Origin: Leuctra nigra
Lineage: Eukaryota; Arthropoda; Insecta; Plecoptera; Leuctridae
Direction of reading: 5' to 3'
NCBI GenBank assembly: GCA_934045905.1
Contig: OW203763.1
Coordinates: forward strand, 50,618,194 to 50,682,193
DNA: 64,000 nt
The position numbers and the translations under genes are program-made. How positions within the stretch are numbered: the first letter of the stretch is position 1; every line of letters starts with the position of its first letter. Under the pieces are notes generated by a model, which was given only the letters and a program-made list of their open reading frames with translations, searched no databases and had not been told where the DNA came from. Positions 21,802 to 32,390 of this stretch are shown here, in pieces.

Positions 21802-21866
21802 TATACCGCCCATGCTAAGTCGGTGGAGGCTTGCTATCACGACGTCTGCAGACGGCAGAGCGTCCT
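21802..21866. repeat. Terminal satellite unit remnant
   Basis: CCGCCCATGCTAAGTCGGTGG and the following bases match a 135-bp unit but lack part of its palindromic centre and then diverge. It marks the edge of the array beyond the hAT insertion. Confidence 0.8.
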
Positions 21867-22120
21867 AGCGGCCAACGCATGAACGTCTGCGTACTGCCGG
21901 CGCAACGCAGGTCTCTTTCACGACGCGAGCGAGATGACTATTTAATTTCTGTATTTCAATATTAAAATGATGTGCTGATGGTTAAGTAAGAAAGTCTATC
22001 ATAGTTTACGCCAGAAGGGTCATTCAAGATCAAAATTTCTATGCAGAATATATATTGTCTGAATCACAACATTCGTGTAATGTATTGCCTTTTTTTTATC
22101 AATGTCCCAAACCGATACAT

Positions 22121-22429
22121 CGATGCTTCAATGCTGTTTTGAGACATCTCCAAAATCATAGTTTTTAGTTAAATCGGATATATAAGATTTCAATATGATG
22201 TCTCTGTACAGAACGAGGACATTTACACAAGGTTATTTTAATGGACAACATGATGTCTCAGTACAGAACTGGAGAATGTTATGGAGAGACATCCGCAATC
22301 TCGTGGAAGCAAATGAAACTAAAAGATATCTCAGTACGGGACTGGATAGAGTTTGAAATTCTGAATCCAATGATATATAATTTAATTTTTTTTTTTTTTT
22401 AGATGTCTCAGTACCGCATTGGAGCATCG
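22121..22429. mobile_element. MITE-like element, 309 bp
   Basis: Inverted ends of 29 bp (CGATGCTTCAATGCTGTTTT on the left; about five mismatches) are flanked by ACAT on both sides (22117-22120 and 22430-22433). The motif GATGTCTCAGTACAGAAC recurs four times inside at 22198, 22251, 22326 and 22403 with variation. Confidence 0.6.
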
Positions 22430-22433
22430 ACAT

Positions 22434-23450
22434 GATCATTAGAATCGATTTAACAAAAAATAATCGTTAATATTATCATAATTTTTTTCAATATAAAAAT
22501 AATTACGTAAGATGCGATGGCCGAAATAGACCTTCAATTAAGTATTTTTATTATCTTCCAGACGCTCTTCAAATCAAATATTGCACAATAAAGACAAAAC
22601 GTAATCCACTTTAAAAACGATACCTGAGAAAGTAACAAAAATCGGAAGTAATTTTTGCAATATTACGAATAAATAAAATCTAAAAATTCAACGCTGAAGA
22701 GTATAGTGTTATCAAAAAATGGGCATGTATTTTAAAAATCAAAAAATACTTGGCACATCGTGTAAAAAGAAGCACAGGCCAGAAATCTCTAAAATACACT
22801 AAAAATCAATTCACCAGGCATTTTTTGATTTTTTTTAAATATTTTGTTGACACATTATTTTTATATCACTACTTCTCAGTGCTGATTTTTTTTTTTATTA
22901 CCATAATATTTGTAGTTGAAGAGACTTGCATGGTGTGACGCGCGGAGTGCTTTTATGCGGATCACAATTTTTAAGTTATGTTCACAACTTGTAACACATA
23001 TCGGAGCAACAATGACTACTTAATTCCTTAGGTCCGGCCGTTTCCGAAATATGGGTTTAAAATGGTTCCGAAAAGCACTGACACCTTGAATTAATTTATA
23101 ACTGCTAATATTTCAAGCCAAAAAATATAAAAACTTTAATAAGTAAAACATTGCAACAAATTACAAAATATATGTTGAAAACAATATTCTAAAAGCATTG
23201 CAATTAAACCACTCGAGTTGGTATTTTACTTCCCTTGAGTCATGTCTTTGAGCAAGAAATTTGTTATCTGAAAATTGAATTTTTTTGTATGCATACAAGT
23301 CATGGTTGTATAATTACAATATCTAGGAATTAATTTTAAATAATAAGTTATAAATCTGACCCGTCAACGAGCCAACAAATGCCCGTCCTCGAGTGGAAAA
23401 TTCAATAATTTTGCATTTATATAAAACAAACGAAGTTCATGCAAGCTATG
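22434..23450. other. Non-coding AT-rich region
   Basis: No coding or RNA signal was recognised. It contains long T and A runs. Confidence 0.45.
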
Positions 23451-23634
23451 AATAGGCGATTTAACAAATTATCTGGGTAATAATTTTCATATGCAGTTTG
23501 ATTTCCAGGTATGTACCTTAGTGGCGGGTTCAACAATGTAAAAGCCCCCTTCATAGCTAGTTGGAAATCAAACTGCATAATATGCAAATTATTTGAAAGC
23601 AGAGCCACCAAGATAATTTGTTAAATCGCCTATT
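23451..23634. mobile_element. Short foldback/MITE, 184 bp
   Basis: AATAGGCGATTTAACAAATT at the left is repeated in reverse complement at the right, ending CGCCTATT. A second inner inverted segment (CAGTTTGATTTCCA) extends the stem. No target duplication is clear. Confidence 0.65.
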
Positions 23635-23996
23635 GCAGTATCATTTTATTTTCGTATTACTTTTTTATTAATATTCTGTACCTTCCGCATTATAGTGTTT
23701 TTAATTACGTGATAAAAGTAGTAATATTTTCTGTTTTCTGTGTTCTGTAAATTTTCTTTTACAAATTCTAGCAGGAAAGAATGTATTGCTTCAGAAAAGA
23801 ATATCTTTATCGTGTTTTTTTTTTACCAATCAAACTTTCCTATAGGTACTAGGCGTAATTATTAAAATGTTAAGTTACAACCGTTCTACCATTTTTTTTT
23901 ATCGATGACGGAATAATTGTCAAGTTTGCTATTAAAAACGTACAAAGCGTCTGAAGACAGCTTGTTTTAGTTAAGTTTGTATCAGTGGTTTGTATT

Positions 23997-24043
23997 AGAG
24001 AGCCTAGATGGCTGAGAGCTTAGAGAGCCCATCTAGGCTCTCT
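23997..24043. repeat. Perfect 15-bp stem hairpin
   Basis: AGAGAGCCTAGATGG at 23997-24011 pairs perfectly with 24029-24043 across a 17-base loop that itself repeats GAGAGC. Confidence 0.7.
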
Positions 24044-26755
24044 AGTTTGTATGCGCGCGCGCTAGGTACCCGCGTTTTCCGCCAGGCGCGCTTGCAAGTT
24101 GCTTTTCATGATGATAAGCATCCAGCTCTCAGCACTTGGTAAATTCACCTCTTTGTATTCCACCGTGATTGAGAGTGATCTTTTGTGAACCACTAAAACA
24201 AAGCAGGGTATGATGGCTGAATGGGAAGCCGATTTTTTTTGTAGAGTAAAATGGCGGTTATAGCTGTTGTGTCTTGGTCAAGGTGGTCACTTTGATTGAC
24301 ATTTCATTGGCTAACTTTTGGAACAGCAACCCCATCTAAATTTGTTTTGCGTGAACAAGCCCATTCACTTGATGCTTTTCTTGCTTTTCGATATTCATAA
24401 CTCTTTGTCTAATATCTACAATTGTTTTTTGTAATGTCCTCTAAAACTGCTTCAAACCTCCCGATGCTGGCCACAGCTGAAGATACTTTATTTATTTATT
24501 TATAATTTCACAGCTGAGCTTAGGAGTTCAATACAAGTCATACATGTTCCAATGGCTGGTCAATGTGTTTACAAAGTAACAATTTTAGTGAGAATTTCGT
24601 TGAAAGTTTTGATGTTGTCAGGCATTTTGCTGTATACTGTTGGGGAAGTTTGTTCCACTGCCTGGATGCTTCTTCTAAGAAACAACTGGCAGCCGGTCAG
24701 ACTTGTATTGTGGAAGCAAGCCCGATTCATTTCAAAACTTGCGGAAACTTTCCTCCTTGGATCCGAAATTAAATCATTTCCGAAATGTATGAAATGTATA
24801 AAATGTTTATATATCTTGTTTGAATATATCCCGATACGTAATCACTTACAGACTGAGAAATCAAGTCAATGGGCTTGTTCACTGCCATTTGCTCTCACCA
24901 GGATCGCTAGCATATTTCCTGTTTGAAAATGGCGCCGACTAACATTCTAGTTCCATTTATTCTCACTAGTCACTCGTAGCGCTTGTGAAGTACTTATTAA
25001 AAATGGCGGTGCCCAGTTTTGAGCTAAGCTGCGTTTACAGTCCGTGTTGCTTGCAGCCGGCAACGCGTATTGACCAATCAGCAGCCAAGGCCACCTGTGT
25101 CGCAGCGACACGGCGACGCGGCACAAAAGATGAGCATGGTTCATGGTAGAAGAATATTACTGTTTTACGAGCAGTGTTAAATTCAGGCATACCTCGGGGG
25201 GGGCAGTGCCCCCCCCCCGAGGTATGCATGTGCCCCCCCCGGCACAAATACCTATTCAAAATACCTTCAAAATAATATGTGCAGAAAACACGTAAAAATA
25301 GACGGATTATGTCAAAAACCTTCCAAAACGGTTAGAATTGAGGTAAAATTCCAAAAATTTTCCGGGGCTATGCGCCCCGGACATGCATATCCTAACTTAT
25401 GAACTTATGAACTTATGCATATGCATAAGTTCAATAAATTTACCTATTATTAAATCTCTTAGACCATTTTTTGGATATTTTTCAATTTGTAATTCCCCAA
25501 AATAGCTATACACTGTGATTCAAAATTGTACCTAAACGAATGACCTTGATCAAAAATTTTCTCGGGGGCTATTTGTACAACTACAAGCATATTCATAAAT
25601 TAACTTCCCCCCCCCCCCCCCCCCCCCCAACATAAAAAAAGTACCCCCAAAAATGCCACCCCCAACTATTCAAGTGCCCCTCCCGAGAGCCCATTGCGCA
25701 TGGTGGGCGGGGCTTCCACGCAGCTGCGATGTCACCTCGTTCACGCGGGAGACTGGAGACCAGCGTCGAGCATTGTAAATCATTGCGTGTAGTGTTGATT
25801 TCATTCACTCATCATTGTATTCCGGTGGGGTGGGGGGGGGGGGGGGGATAAAATTTGGAGTGTGCCAACATATAAACAATACAGTAATATAACCATAGAT
25901 CGTCTTATAATCTGAACATTTCTAATCGAGAACAGAGAAAAATTATTCCACATTAACACATACCTACACTTATGAACTCAATTGGGAGGCTGTCAGGGCA
26001 TTTTTAGTAGTTTCAGTAGTTTTTTTAGTATCATAATAAAGTATGTACACTTGGACAGTAGATTTTCTAAAATTTCCTAAACAATCAAAAATTCGAGAAA
26101 GAAACGACCTGCGGGGCAACAATTGGAAGGTTGTTTGCTTCAGTTTGTGCATTTTAAAGCCCCAGAATCATTTTTAATTTGATTAAATTCTAAAGATGTC
26201 CCGCAGGGCTTTACTGGGGGCTGAGCCCCCCAGACCCCCCCCCCCCCCCCCCTCTAGTTGTCGCAATCGCCCCTATGATGGAAGTACTTCCTACACGCCT
26301 GGAGATCAAAACCGTAGGTACTTTTGAGTTTGACTGCCAAATTAAAAAAAATCTGGTAAGCCCTCCAGACCCCCCCCCCTCCGCGGCAAACGAATTTTGT
26401 TTCCCATATATGACGTGCCATACAGTTATCAATTTTCCTTAAAAATTGCCCTGATAGAAGGGCCTCTGAACCCAGGCGCATAACCCGGTATATGTATAGT
26501 TTCTTATTAACTTGCTAGACGTGTTTTAGCAAAAATAAAACAAATAAACAAATTGTATATTGTTTTCAAAGACGAAGCGTAAATAAACTGCTACGCAATA
26601 TATCATGCATGCGTGATTTGGTCTTACATATTTGTCATTGTATAAAGGATCGACAATGATGGATGGTGGGAGGGTAGAGATGCCGTCCCTGCAGCTTTTG
26701 CATCTCGTTTGAAGTACCTAAATCACGAAAAACTTCAATCAGGGGCTCTAATCTA
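24044..26755. other. Gene-poor region with G/C homopolymer tracts
   Basis: I found no convincing gene. There are long poly-G or poly-C runs at about 25197-25219, 25607-25628, 25832-25848 and 26236-26252, and degraded sequence resembling the G/C-rich non-autonomous elements near 6400 and 14800. The 24970-25150 segment shares ATGAGCATGGTTCAT with 27460-27480, suggesting another dispersed repeat. Confidence 0.5.
25187..25227. repeat. G/C hairpin
   Basis: GCATACCTCGGGGGGGG is followed after a very short loop by its complement. The stem is a near-perfect palindrome with C and G runs on opposite arms. Confidence 0.75.
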
Positions 26756-26852
26756 TATAACGAAAACGAAATCATTCCGGCCTGGAATCATTTCATATAA
26801 ATGTTTTCCTTATGGCAGTGAAATGATTCCAAGCCGGAATTTTTTCGTTATA
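26756..26852. mobile_element. Hairpin MITE, 97 bp
   Basis: TATAACGAAAACGAAATCAT pairs with the right end, and CATTCCGGCCTGGAATCATT continues the stem, leaving a loop of about 25 bases. The TA at each end could be a target duplication. Confidence 0.6.
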
Positions 26853-27714
26853 AAATAGGGAGCCTGGAAGGACTACACGGGAATCGAACCTGTATCGCAA
26901 ACCTAGAGCAATATTTAATATCGTCAACATTTTGAATAGTATACATGATCAGATTGCTTCTAGAGTATATTATAAGCTGCAACAATAAATATACAATCTT
27001 GTGATCACTCAGCCAAGACTAAAGAAATTAATTTGTTATTAAGTGGGAAGTTTCCATTGAATACCTACCAAAACAATTGTAGCAATTTTATATTGCAGTT
27101 GGTAAATAATTGTAAATTATCTTAATCATATCATATCCATGTTATTGCGCCATTCCTCTCCACACATTCATTCATGTATTTCCACATAATCATTTGGACG
27201 ATTAAATTTAATTAATGAATTTTATAATCATACAGTATTTGTGGAAAAATCATTTCATATATCACGTAATCAACTATTATCATTATCACCTCGTTATTGA
27301 AAGGTTGAAAATATTACTTTGAGCCAAGTTATGTCGTCTGTTTCTACGTTCTAACGCAGCCAGAGCAAGCTCGGTGTGAACGAGGTGACGTCATGCGCGA
27401 GACCGAACGAAACTCGTCCGCCGGAATGGCACACCTCGCCTAACCAGTGATAGTTCCACTATGAGCATGGTTCATCTTTTTCGGTTGCGGCTAGAGATTA
27501 TAACTGCTGTGATCGCCGATATTTCTTGTTTTCTTGTATTTTACAAGCAATATACCACAAGAAGAATATTTATATAAACATTTGTTATATTATGTAGTGC
27601 AAATGATTTATTTTCTCTTCTTTAAAATTCAACCTTGAAACGATTCTATGCATGTTGCTTCTAGCAGCAACCGTTGCTCTGGCGGACTGTAAATGCACCT
27701 CTAGTCTGCCTAAA
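26853..27714. other. Non-coding spacer with a tRNA-like fragment
   Basis: A minus-strand GGTTCGATTCC at about 26881-26891 matches the tRNA B-box consensus, but no complete cloverleaf or A box is present. The rest is AT-rich with a GC-rich patch at 27350-27450. Confidence 0.4.
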
Positions 27715-27908
27715 ATTCGAGATATGTTTACCTATCAATTTGATACTCTTACGATGGAATAATGGGCATAAACATGCTAGAATAGATCATTAGTTTACAT
27801 TAAATGAGCTAATATTCGTTAACAATACCTATAAATAATAAAATATAATGCGCTGACCGGGAATTTGTCAATATACTCTAAAAATGGATAGGTAAACATA
27901 TCTCGAAT
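27715..27908. mobile_element. MITE with perfect 22-bp inverted ends, 194 bp
   Basis: The 22 bases at 27715-27736 (ATTCGAGATATGTTTACC core) are the perfect reverse complement of 27887-27908. The interior is AT-rich and non-coding. Confidence 0.75.
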
Positions 27909-27969
27909 ATATGTAGTTATCGCCTTCGTCAGTTATCCACTACCTTCGTCATGCGCACACTGCACTGTA

Positions 27970-28169
27970 NNNNNNNNNNNNNNNNNNNNNNNNNNNNNNN
28001 NNNNNNNNNNNNNNNNNNNNNNNNNNNNNNNNNNNNNNNNNNNNNNNNNNNNNNNNNNNNNNNNNNNNNNNNNNNNNNNNNNNNNNNNNNNNNNNNNNNN
28101 NNNNNNNNNNNNNNNNNNNNNNNNNNNNNNNNNNNNNNNNNNNNNNNNNNNNNNNNNNNNNNNNNNNNN
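27970..28169. other. Assembly gap, 200 N
   Basis: Exactly 200 N bases. A round number usually means a nominal rather than measured gap size. Confidence 0.99.
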
Positions 28170-28206
28170 CTAAGGCCTGGTAGGCGTAGGACCAACTTTG
28201 GATTAG

Positions 28207-28309
28207 CTAACTATCGATAGTTAGTAGAATTTAGTGAATCCTATTGGCTGTGGAATTCGCGCCAACTGGATTCATTGGCTATTTGCTCACTAACTATCGA
28301 TAGTTAGTG
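28207..28309. promoter_or_regulatory. Paired TATCGATA palindromes with CCAAT-type boxes
   Basis: TATCGATA sits at the centre of an 18-bp palindrome (28207-28224) and a 22-bp palindrome (28288-28309). Between them are two CTATTGGCTG/CATTGGCTAT motifs, each an inverted CCAAT box. TATCGATA is the insect DREF (DRE) core-promoter site, so this could be a housekeeping promoter. The two palindromes could equally be the ends of a small repeat. No transcript can be assigned. Confidence 0.35.
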
Positions 28310-28574
28310 ACTCAGTTGATAGTAGTTGTTTGTGGCTGAAATTTTGTGACATTTCGACTCCCGTATATTAATTTTAGAAGTTTTTGCATATCTGCATGTT
28401 TTTGCATTTTATTTTGCCACTTGTAAACTGTTTAATAGCCGCTCTATCACGTACATCGCTTACTTGCGCGAATCCCAACTGTCTTCAAGTTTATTTTTAT
28501 TTTTCAAAAGCATTACAATAATGGTGACATTGGTCTAAGTTTATTATACCCTTTTAAGATAACAATATCTTGTG

Positions 28575-28811
28575 TTAGGGCATAACTATTCTACTTACTA
28601 GGAAAACGCTCGGTGTAACGCGTTGATGAGCGAGCACAGAACATGCAACATTCCCAGACACGATACACGACACTGCAGATAAGTCGATTTTCTCTGCAAC
28701 TTTCCAATCTCCATATAAATACTTTGGATGAATTTCAGATCCATTGTGTCGTGACTTTCCTTCATACTTTTTCCAGCTTTGACAACCCATACTAAACTCG
28801 TAAAATGACAA
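28575..28811 (-). CDS. Unrecognised short ORF
   Basis: A 78-codon minus-strand frame contains a protein-like stretch (CQSWKKYEGKSRHNGSEIHP, then KYLYGDWKVAEKID). I do not recognise a family, and no splice sites decide its limits. It lies close to the TATCGATA pair but points toward it, so the two may be unrelated. It could be chance. Confidence 0.15.
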   Translation of the reverse strand: MSFYEFSMGCQSWKKYEGKSRHNGSEIHPKYLYGDWKVAEKIDLSAVSCIVSGNVACSVLAHQRVTPSVFLVSRIVMP

Positions 28812-28819
28812 ATTATTAA

Positions 28820-29199
28820 TACTTGACTGATTGGGCTTAACATGTTTAAAATTTTAGATTATGTTGGTCTTGATCACCATGCAAAACTTGAACTTAATCG
28901 GAACATTTTGATTGTCGATCAATCAGAAGATAGAGGATTTGGCCTTTGTACTGCATCCGATTTGATATGAGCTAGTTTTACCTTGCTTTAATTAGGTATC
29001 TTTGGTTTTACTGTAAATTGTGGACCGCTTGGCTGCTCTACAGGCCTTGGAGCAGAAGCTTAAAGAAGGCAGGGATGAAAATGTATAGCATACATTTTAC
29101 AAATATTTCAAGATTATGGAATAAAATGACCTAAAAATGACAAAACTTTTGAAACTAACGACAGATTAGACTGAAAATTGGCAAACACATCTAAAATGT
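28820..29199. other. Non-coding spacer
   Basis: No gene or repeat signal was recognised. Confidence 0.4.
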
Positions 29200-30360
29200 T
29201 GGTACCAATGACCACACCGTTCCTTCTTCTTCAACTTCTTCGGGATTAATTATGTTCTCTTTCCCGATGAGATTACCATTGCTAACATCGTCAAGATTAT
29301 CGTCTGATTGAATAGACATGATTTCGGGTTGATGAAAAATTACTCAAAAATAAAAAAATTTAACTTATCTACAATTTCAACTTACAATACAAAAATGATG
29401 TTACTGATAACGTATTGATAAGATGATCCCACTTCTGACACCATTTGTAGGATTGGCCTTTATGAGGGGTAGTTTATATCTAATATTTGTTTTCTGACAC
29501 CAAGTTATTTTATTGAAAAAATAACTAAAAAGTTTTAATTTTGATAAGTTCGAAAGTTTCTAATTATATAAATTCGGGCGTTGGGTACAGACTGTGAAGC
29601 CTGTAATTGTAGATAACGTTTTTATATAAGTTTGTAGAAAATAGATAATCGATTAAAAACACTTCCCGATTTTGAGATTAATAATTGAATAGAAAATCTT
29701 GTCTTGATTAAATAAATCTTTAAGATGTTTACTCGATTCTGAATATAAAGGATGATGAAGATGTTGGAATGTTTTGGAGGGATGGCTGGACCAATGTGCT
29801 CACCTTAGAACTTTGTAGACTTGTTGCAGATCAGTTGTAAATCAGAAGATTTATTTTTGGTAGAAATGTCACAACACTTTGATGTAAATTTCAAACACTT
29901 TACATTTGTTCACTTGATTTAAATAATACTTGTAAAACTCGAGGGATATTCCCTTTCTTGAAGTTGAAAGAATATAAAAGACTTAGAAAAATTTGTAAGA
30001 ACGAAGTTAAATTAACATTTGCAAGAAGAACCGAAATTTACTAGAAGTTAGTAAATGTTTAAAAGAACTTAGAAATCTTGAGGCATTGGTCAATCAAGCG
30101 ATCCTGTATGACCAGAAAATGAGTAGACAAGTAGTCCTGTCGACTCGAGGGTGAGGGAAGACAAGTAGTCCTGTCCGTCCACTGGTTCATATGAGCAAGA
30201 CATCCCCTTATATACCCAATTTTGGTCATAAAAAACTGAACTTGAAAATAGTGCAAATATTTGACATAGGTGTCAGTAGCAAACAAGAGTTTGTCAAAAC
30301 AGCTGATTGAAAGAACAAGATAAAACCTAGGATTATAATAAAACATCTGATTTGCTACTG
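29200..30360 (-). mobile_element. Truncated LTR-retrotransposon remnant related to element B
   Basis: The minus strand shows an LTR-like stretch (about 30360 to 29446), the same tRNA-Leu primer site as element B (29443-29426, two bases from the LTR) and a gag start at 29319 (MSIQSDDNLDDV). The gag ends in a stop soon after SLVPTF, which parallels the LVPSF segment of the B gag. The rest of the element is missing. The outer LTR boundary is approximate. Confidence 0.6.
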
Positions 30361-30421
30361 CCATCTTGAAAAGAACATATGTTTTTTAAGGATGAACCTT
30401 AAAGAACCTTTAAGAACCTAA

Positions 30422-31015
30422 TTGATTATAAAGGTTCGAGTTCCGGTTCTTGGGGGAAAAAAGTATAACGGTTCCGGTTCCAAAATTATAAAGGTTCATA
30501 CCGGTTCTAGGTTCCGGTTCGGGTCCCTGGCGTGTATCATGGCTTACTCTAGTTCTAGTGCTCTTTCCAAAAATGTTATTGAACAATTAGCAATAAAAAA
30601 ATCAGATGGACTAGTGTTAGAAGAACACAGCTCCAGAAAAAGTGAAGTATGGAAAAACTTTAAATTAGGTATTTTTGATCAAAGGTAAACACGAACCTTT
30701 TGCTTATTGTGTGAAGTGTCGGGGTGTGGTTACTTACATGCCTAAAATCGGGACTGGTAGCTTACAAAGACAAAAAAGTGCCAGAGTTCCAATCCAGGCC
30801 ATCGTTTGGCCTGGATTTGCAGCTAGAACTCCGACACCTTTTTGTCTTTGTAAGCTACCAGTCCTGATTTTAGGCATGTAAGTAAAATTTTTGAAGAAGG
30901 ACATTTCAGCTACTTGCAAAGGGTGTTTGGTCTCAGCAGCTGTGCGCTTCATAGCAAAAGATTTGCGACCTTCTAAAGCTGTCGATGATTCGGGCTTTCC
31001 GAATTGGTTTTGAAC
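30422..31015 (+). pseudogene. Broken hAT transposase with BED zinc finger
   Basis: From an ATG at 30539 the plus strand encodes SEVWKNFKLGIF, then after a frame change KHEPFAYCVKCRGVVTYM and TGSLQRQK, which fit the start and end of a BED zinc finger (CxxC and the SL-x-R region). Further down, AAVRFIAKDLRPSKAV matches the hAT segment that follows the BED finger. A stop in the first frame and the palindrome at 30731-30884 break the gene. The GGTTCC-rich stretch before it is repetitive and probably non-coding. Confidence 0.65.
30731..30884. repeat. 154-bp near-perfect palindrome inside the hAT remnant
   Basis: TACTTACATGCCTAAAATCG at the left end and its complement at the right end form arms of about 70 bases (a few mismatches), meeting near CCAGGCCATCGTTTGGCCTGG. 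Both arms encode the end of the BED finger, so this is an inverted duplication of coding sequence. Confidence 0.85.
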
Positions 31016-31735
31016 AGGTATCTACACAATATTTCTTCTGATGGAGAAAGTAGATTCTTGATGGTCGGACCAAAGGCAAATAGCACTGAACTTGCTGATT
31101 GCATAGCTGAGCTTCCTTTACATTACTGACTTAAATGGCACACAAGTGCAAGCCGACAAACAAAATAATTAACTTCCATTCCCCTAGATCCAAAACATCC
31201 GTGTATCAAATTAATATCGGTCACTATAGAGTTTGTGCTTGCACTGCCTCGTCATGAATCTAACTACGGCTCTAGTTCAGAACATTGTAAAACTTTTATA
31301 AGATAGGTACTAGGTACACTCAGCACAACAAAAATTGATCAGTGAACAAATTTGAATGACTGACTGGTCATGTTCCATAATATGTTCCAAAGCTTGTTAT
31401 TAATATTATCATTGAAATGTGAGGTCACGTAGAGTGAGACAAGGAGATCACTTGGACTTACTTCTGATGGTGCGATCTAACATTTTTCAGTCAATCAGGT
31501 TAGTTGAACGATCAAATTTAGTTGTGCCAAGTGTACCTTACCGTTATTGAGATACTACCTAGTTATTAACAGAGTAGGAACAACGTGTAAAAACTTTTTG
31601 TTCAGGTAGGTAAGGTAAATCTATGAAAGAGTAAACACTAAACCTGAACCTAAAAGAGTAGATATACAGTAGATGGCTACAATAGAATTGTGTAGGTAGA
31701 TTGTTAAACATTACGTTACCTTCAATAGTGAGGGA
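31016..31735. other. Spacer before the P-like element
   Basis: Contains possible further degraded transposase sequence near 31020-31130. Nothing else was recognised. Confidence 0.4.
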
Positions 31736-31989
31736 TGTAAGCACAAAAATAGTGCAAAATGTGATACATATTTTTCCTTTGGCAGTCTTATAGGAAATTT
31801 TCCGCTCTTTCATAATTTCGATATCCTCAAAAAATCGGGCGGCCATTTTGGGCCCCAGGGCTGTCCAAAGTGCCAAAAAGTGTGTATTTCAGTGAAATTA
31901 TAAAACTTTTGTAAATTTATTGTTCTTGTATAATAAACGATGTGTCAGGAACGTACGATAAAAAAATAAAAATTCTTAGTCTAACCATG
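31736..31989. repeat. Left terminal inverted repeat, outer part
   Basis: Inverted match to 62405-62669, including the segment with ATCGGGCGGCCATTTT (TTGCCGCCCGATTTTTTG on the right). The right arm has a short extra piece near 62641-62655. Confidence 0.8.
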
Positions 31990-32150
31990 TGTAGTGATTT
32001 GTAGGTGATTACATGGTGTAACAAATAAAGACACGTGCATCTACAATAATTCACTCCGTTTATTCGGCCATCTTCCTTACATCCTCTTCTGCTCACCGCC
32101 TGCTATCATGTCGTATCCTTCCTCGGCTCACAGCCTTGTAGGATACTACA
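31990..32150 (-). repeat. 3' LTR of element A
   Basis: Begins TGTAGTATCC and ends AATCACTACA on the minus strand. It contains AATAAA (minus strand) for polyadenylation. The polypurine tract GAAGAAGGAAGGGA lies immediately upstream at 32151-32164. Confidence 0.93.
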
Positions 32151-32390
32151 TCCCTTCCTTCTTCACAATTGAACTCATAATCAAATCTTTCTGAATATCA
32201 TAATTAGTAGAATATTACAATGAATAATATGTACCGATGGAATCCGTCTTCGAGACACATAATCGCATAACTGTAACACAAAATCATAATACATAATCTT
32301 TCTATATCTATTATTATAATATGAAAAATGAGAGGAAATGATAACAATAATAAGCATGTATATGATAATCTTTCACACACATATTCCATA

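Noticed and set aside
24552..24926. 124-codon plus-strand ORF
   Set aside because: No recognisable motif, overlapping alternative frame of similar quality, and repeat-rich surroundings; likely chance.
26870..26945. Minus-strand tRNA gene
   Set aside because: A perfect B box and T-arm-like sequence are present, but no A box, D arm or acceptor stem pairs; at best a tRNA-derived fragment.
27929..28220. ORFs crossing the N run
   Set aside because: They are mostly unknown residues produced by the assembly gap.
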